A stretch of 64,000 nt of DNA from Druceiella hillmani (taxonomy: Eukaryota > Arthropoda > Insecta > Lepidoptera > Hepialidae), in assembly GCA_039881145.1 (NCBI GenBank), contig JAYKKI010000095.1:124001-188000 (forward strand), written 5' to 3'. The notes beneath the pieces are model-generated. The model searched no databases. It was not told where the DNA came from and saw only the letters and a program-made list of their open reading frames with translations. Below are positions 60,295-64,000 of this stretch, piece by piece. How positions within the stretch are numbered: the first letter of the stretch is position 1; every line of letters starts with the position of its first letter. The position numbers and the translations under genes are program-made.

Positions 60295-60419
60295 GTGAAA
60301 TACAGTTCATCATCATCATCAGTTCCTGTCGCTCCGGTCGGAGCATAGGGCAGGCGTAAAATTTCTCCATTTGGTACGGTCAGTGGCCAGTTGCTTAACC
60401 TCTCTCGTGAAATACAGTT
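60295..60419 (-). mobile_element. 99-bp 5'-truncated retroelement with 13-bp target duplication
   Basis: GTGAAATACAGTT is duplicated perfectly at 60295-60307 and 60407-60419. The insert 60308-60406 starts with (CAT)4 and CAGTTCCTGTCGCTCCGGTC on the plus strand, so the minus strand ends in a (ATG)n tail. This is how RTE-like LINEs or their SINEs end. It is GC-rich against its background. The perfect duplication points to a recent insertion of a 3' end only. I recognise the tail style, not a named family. Confidence 0.85.
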
Positions 60420-62112
60420 ACATAGGTATAATTTTTAATGATAGACATTATGAGAATATCGTATATCCTTAACTTAAATCGATTCTGAAATTGAATCGTA
60501 AAGAAAATAACTAAGTTGTCACCAAATTCTATCTTTTACTGAGGTACCAGGCGGATGATACAGTATGCGGAGTGCAAGTAAATGTTATGTTCTCCCAAGA
60601 TCATAAATTTGGAATAAGGGTATAAATCTGGAACATAAATGTTCCTTAAAAATATGAAAGAGTGTGCAGATTGATTAAAGCTTTTAATAATAAGCAAGGA
60701 ATAATAGATTTTATTAGTGCCAAATCTCTACTAAATAAAACTCTTCGATATTCATATAATGCAATTTTAAACGACTTTCTTTCTAAAATGGAAAAAAAAT
60801 CGACTAAACGGGTTACGGAATCATTATTACTTACTGGTGGCTTACCAGCATAGACATAAAAAATAATACATTTTTCCAAAATTGAAAACAGACAAAGGCC
60901 AATAATGCCACATATGAATTTTAATATGAAAAGAAAATTTTTTTAGAGTATTGTAATTTCATTGACTTCATTTTTATTTATTTTACTATTGTCATTAATG
61001 ATATCACGATTTTTATATTAAAATTTGGTTTTCCGTAGATGAAAACTTTTACCTCGTTAACTTATTTGTTTTTATTAACTGACATATTTTTATGTACCTA
61101 TTGTTTTACAACAAAAAATTCAAAAGTATTAGAATATTAAAGAAATACGAAAGTATTGGAATATTATTACGAATAAGTAAAAAAAATCTAAAAAACCTAG
61201 TCATAGGCTTTTCCCATCTTGCCAATAATCTTTAACCGTCAACAAGAATATAATATACGTACAAGGAAAGCCAAATAAAAGGTTTTCATTGGTAAGTTGA
61301 AACAAATGTAAGCACATTGACGTTCTTAGCGAGTTATCTTTCAGTCATGTGATTTATATTTGTTGGTTATTTTAAACTCATACACTTAAACGATAAAAGC
61401 TTTTTATTTATTCAATTTGTTTTACAGTACTAAAACAAATTTCTTTTTCATAAAAAATATTTTTCTTTATTTAATGTTTTCCTTGCAAAAAGAATAACAT
61501 TTTCTTCTAGTTCAAATGCATTCTTAATTATATGGTCTTTTCTATATTATTACATAGTATTGTTAATTTAGTTTCCATATTATCACATATTGAAATTTGT
61601 ATTTATTTGCTTAATATTTCATAATCTACGTTAATAAACAATAATTTGAATATATTTCTTTTACCGAACATTAAAAAAAACGTAAGTATTAACATATAAA
61701 TAGATGACAGTAAACGAAACCTTTACCTATATTAGTTTCTCACATTCACTTTATCGAACTTTACTGATTTTATAAAAGTCTTATTGTTTTTTTTAATAAC
61801 GCTCTCTTTTAATTTATTTTCAATTTTTACAATCATTTACCTTTATTAAATATAATTAGACTTAGTTAATTTTATCCTAACATTTAGAATTCTCAGGAAG
61901 TCTTTTAATGGAGAAAATACCAGAGTTTATTTTCAAAATAACATTAACGCTATAACTTTCTTAATTGAATTAATATGAACATATCTATGTAAAAACTATC
62001 AAAATTTGTTACTTAAATGAACTGCTTCAAAAGAGTCGGTATTTTTTTTACTATAGTGTTTAGAGCAGCTGTCGTAATAGGTCGAGCTCAAAATTGCTTC
62101 GCAAATTTTATT
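60420..62112. other. AT-rich stretch, no gene supported
   Basis: 60646-60879 is open on both strands (63 and 77 codons), without a recognisable domain or repeat. The rest is AT-rich background. Confidence 0.45.
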
Positions 62113-62804
62113 ATGGATAAATTGGGTAAACAAAGTGTTTGCTTAAATTTTGTGTTTAAAACAAAATGTCTTGTGCCGAATAAATAAAAATGTAAAAAAA
62201 GGCCTGTGGTTACTCGACTTTGTCAAAAACACGGACATACAAGCGGTACAAACTATTCAAAGAGAGGCATGAAAAGGTAAATGATTTGCCTCGTCCCACA
62301 ACAAGAAAAAACGGACAAAATTTAACGTCTGCCAATGAAAATAATATAGAAAAAATCAAACAATTAGTGTTTCAAAATTCTCTTTCTTTATTAGAGAGTT
62401 ATCGAAAGTTCGCTGTTATCAAAGTTATCGCTGCAACACTGGTTCCGAAACAGATTTCTCGAGGCACAGACTTCATGAAACACGTTATAACTTATAACTA
62501 ACATATAACTTCATGAAACACATTATATAATTGCAGACGAGACATAGTCCCACATGACTTGATTCCATTTAATTCCGTGTGAAATTTTCCTATTTTCAAA
62601 ACTGAAACTGCCACTTGGTGGAACCTGTTTTGACTCGATTGAAGACCTCAAACATACAGTACTTTAAATTCACAGTAGCAATTAAAGGCCATAACACTTT
62701 TGGCCTATGATAAGTGCATTGAAGAGAGGGTTAGGCGTTATCACAATTGTATTGCAAACAATGGGGATTACTTTGAAGGTGATATAATAAATTTTGAAAA
62801 ATAA
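62113..62804 (+). pseudogene. Second mariner-type transposase, internally deleted relic
   Basis: The N-terminal part (62113 to ~62470) starts MDKLGKQSVCLNFVFKTK. After a frameshift it continues STLSKTRTYKRYKLFKERHE, KVNDLPRPTTRK, NENNIEKIKQLVFQNS and ATLVPKQIS, which is the helix-turn-helix half of mariner transposases (family: RTQVxxWYKRFKEGREKVxDDPRPGRP...VPKxL). The C-terminal part resumes near 62550 with CEIFLFSKLKLPLGG, CFDSIEDLKH, then LAYDKCIEERV, YHNCIANNGDYFEGDI and a stop at 62802-62804. The middle third with the first two catalytic aspartates is missing, and the HPPYSPDL motif is decayed. The C-terminus (NNGDYFEGD) differs from the 26-kb relic (NNGAYLN), so these are two subfamilies. 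Confidence 0.88.
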
Positions 62805-64000
62805 ACTTGAATTTATATTTTTATTAACGATTACGGGTAGTTTTTATACAAAAGGCATATTTATTGAATTGCATTAAGCGAGGGTGAGCGGAAACAATTT
62901 AAACCACAAAACCACTCAGAGCGGGGTTTTGCGGTGTACGCTGTCTTGCTAGTGATCGCCCGTCTCTCCCCACACGCAGTCTCGTGTTTCATGTATTGCT
63001 TCTTTGTTTAACAAGTATATAAAATAACAGGTCGAGATTCGAAATTTATTCCGTATTCGCTAAATGTATTTCTATTATCTTAGGTCGCATTCATTCTACA
63101 CCTGACTTCAAGACAAATACTCGCTTCATACGTATCTGTGTATGTGCATAATTACATTGAAATATTCGATTTCAAACGATTTTATGTTTCCTATTTCGCA
63201 GAGTTTATGTGTAAATAATATATATAAATTTTAGAGAAAAAATCAAAATGGTATCTTTAAGTTTTAAGCAATTTATTGATATATGATGATATACCCTTAT
63301 TTCTTGCCCGTTACCCCTCAACATCATAATATTCTTATTTTTTAATTCTTGATGTTCTTCATTACGATTTTTTAATGCACATTTGTTGTAAATATTCTTT
63401 CAACCTTTTATAATCCACTACATTTACCAGTATCAATGTTATTCCTATACAGTTGCTTGAGTTTATGACTAAATTCAAGTTTAATTGATTGTAAAACTCG
63501 TATGGAAATGTAGTTGCATTATAGTTATCAATAAATAAGCTTTTGTAAAATTTATGAAAATCATTTCATTTATACAAAAATCATCATCATTATAAGTCAT
63601 ATCACATAATATAATCATTATTAAATCACTTAACAGTAATGTAATAATTACGATTGTTCATCCCAAATTGTATTATCTCACTTTATGACGCTTTACCTGT
63701 TGCCTCCTCTTTCCGAGAGATTTTAATATTTGCAATCTACGATTAGCTAGTTTAAGCGAATTTAACGTATGAGAAATTTATGTAAACTAAATCAGACGAG
63801 TTTAATAATTTATCAACATTTGTTTGTGGTACATCAGTCAATTTGGTTCAATAAGCAACAACTAGGTTTATATCCTTCAGTCTATTTCCAGTTTATTAAT
63901 ATCAACTATTAAACTCGAGCACTTGAAAGGAGTATTGTGTAATATGATGTAGAATTTAGACATTACGTTAAAGCCTTAATGAACATTAAATTAAACTTCA
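62805..64000. other. Right-edge stretch, no gene seen
   Basis: A GC-richer patch at 62875-62995 contains an imperfect hairpin (ACCACAAAACCACTCAGAGCG / CGGGGTTTTGCGGTGT) that may be the 3' side of the mariner relic's element or an unrelated repeat. The rest is AT-rich. Confidence 0.4.

Noticed and set aside
60646..60879. Region open on both strands
   Set aside because: Neither translation (for example the plus-strand MEKKSTKRVTESLLLTGG segment) resembles a family I know, and there is no promoter, splice or repeat support.
1..64000. tRNA and rRNA genes
   Set aside because: I looked for A/B-box pairs, TTCGA loops and conserved rRNA words and found none with a supporting fold.

Overview
The window is strongly AT-rich metazoan nuclear DNA with no intact gene. 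It reads as intergenic or intronic sequence from a repeat-rich animal genome. An arthropod, perhaps a chelicerate, would fit the mix of mariner, RTE-type, Penelope-like and KRBA2-type integrase relics, but that is inference and I cannot name a species. The open reading frames present are short, F/I/Y/K-rich or made of (TA)n/(TG)n translation. I found no rRNA, tRNA or CRISPR array. All recognisable protein-coding material belongs to dead transposable elements.

Layout. 1-13 kb: AT-rich background, a CG/CA-rich low-complexity tract at the left edge, long (TA)n arrays, and one ~250-bp repeat present in opposite orientations at 3.4 and 12.8 kb, bordered by (TA)n. 14-22 kb: three copies of a foldback repeat related to a Penelope-like element (PLE), an inverted repeat pair 2 kb apart, and two unrelated foldbacks at 21.2 and 21.5 kb. 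23 kb: C-terminal fragment of an RTE-type reverse transcriptase. 26 kb: internally deleted mariner transposase. 35 and 39 kb: old, diverged tandem arrays. 37.2 kb: the best-preserved complete copy of the PLE foldback, with 13-bp target duplications. 47-54 kb: a degenerate ~45-bp array, a 1.6-kb element with ~400-bp terminal inverted repeats, a badly decayed integrase gene (50.06-51.72 kb), and a 1.8-kb foldback with ~660-bp arms. 55-59 kb: a diverged inverted pair and a solo arm of the 1.6-kb element's family. 59.4-59.9 kb: the PLE foldback joined to a readable GIY-YIG endonuclease C-terminus. 60.3 kb: a 99-bp retroelement insertion with a perfect 13-bp target duplication. 62.1-62.8 kb: a second internally deleted mariner, of a different subfamily.

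Main point. At 59.4-59.9 kb the antisense strand carries a PLE GIY-YIG domain whose last codons run straight into the foldback repeat that is scattered through the window. The foldback copies begin inside the same last codons (Q-L-N-E-x-T-stop). Each arm holds a 41-nt motif that fits a minimal type-I hammerhead ribozyme: CTGAAGA, a 5-bp stem II, GAAAC, a 2-bp stem III, a GTC cleavage triplet, and CCAC/GTGG as stem I. Because the arms are inverted, one complete unit presents a candidate ribozyme on both strands. Two copies have clean 10-bp and 13-bp target-site duplications around the same defined ends. This suggests a non-autonomous, retrozyme-like unit mobilised by the PLE.
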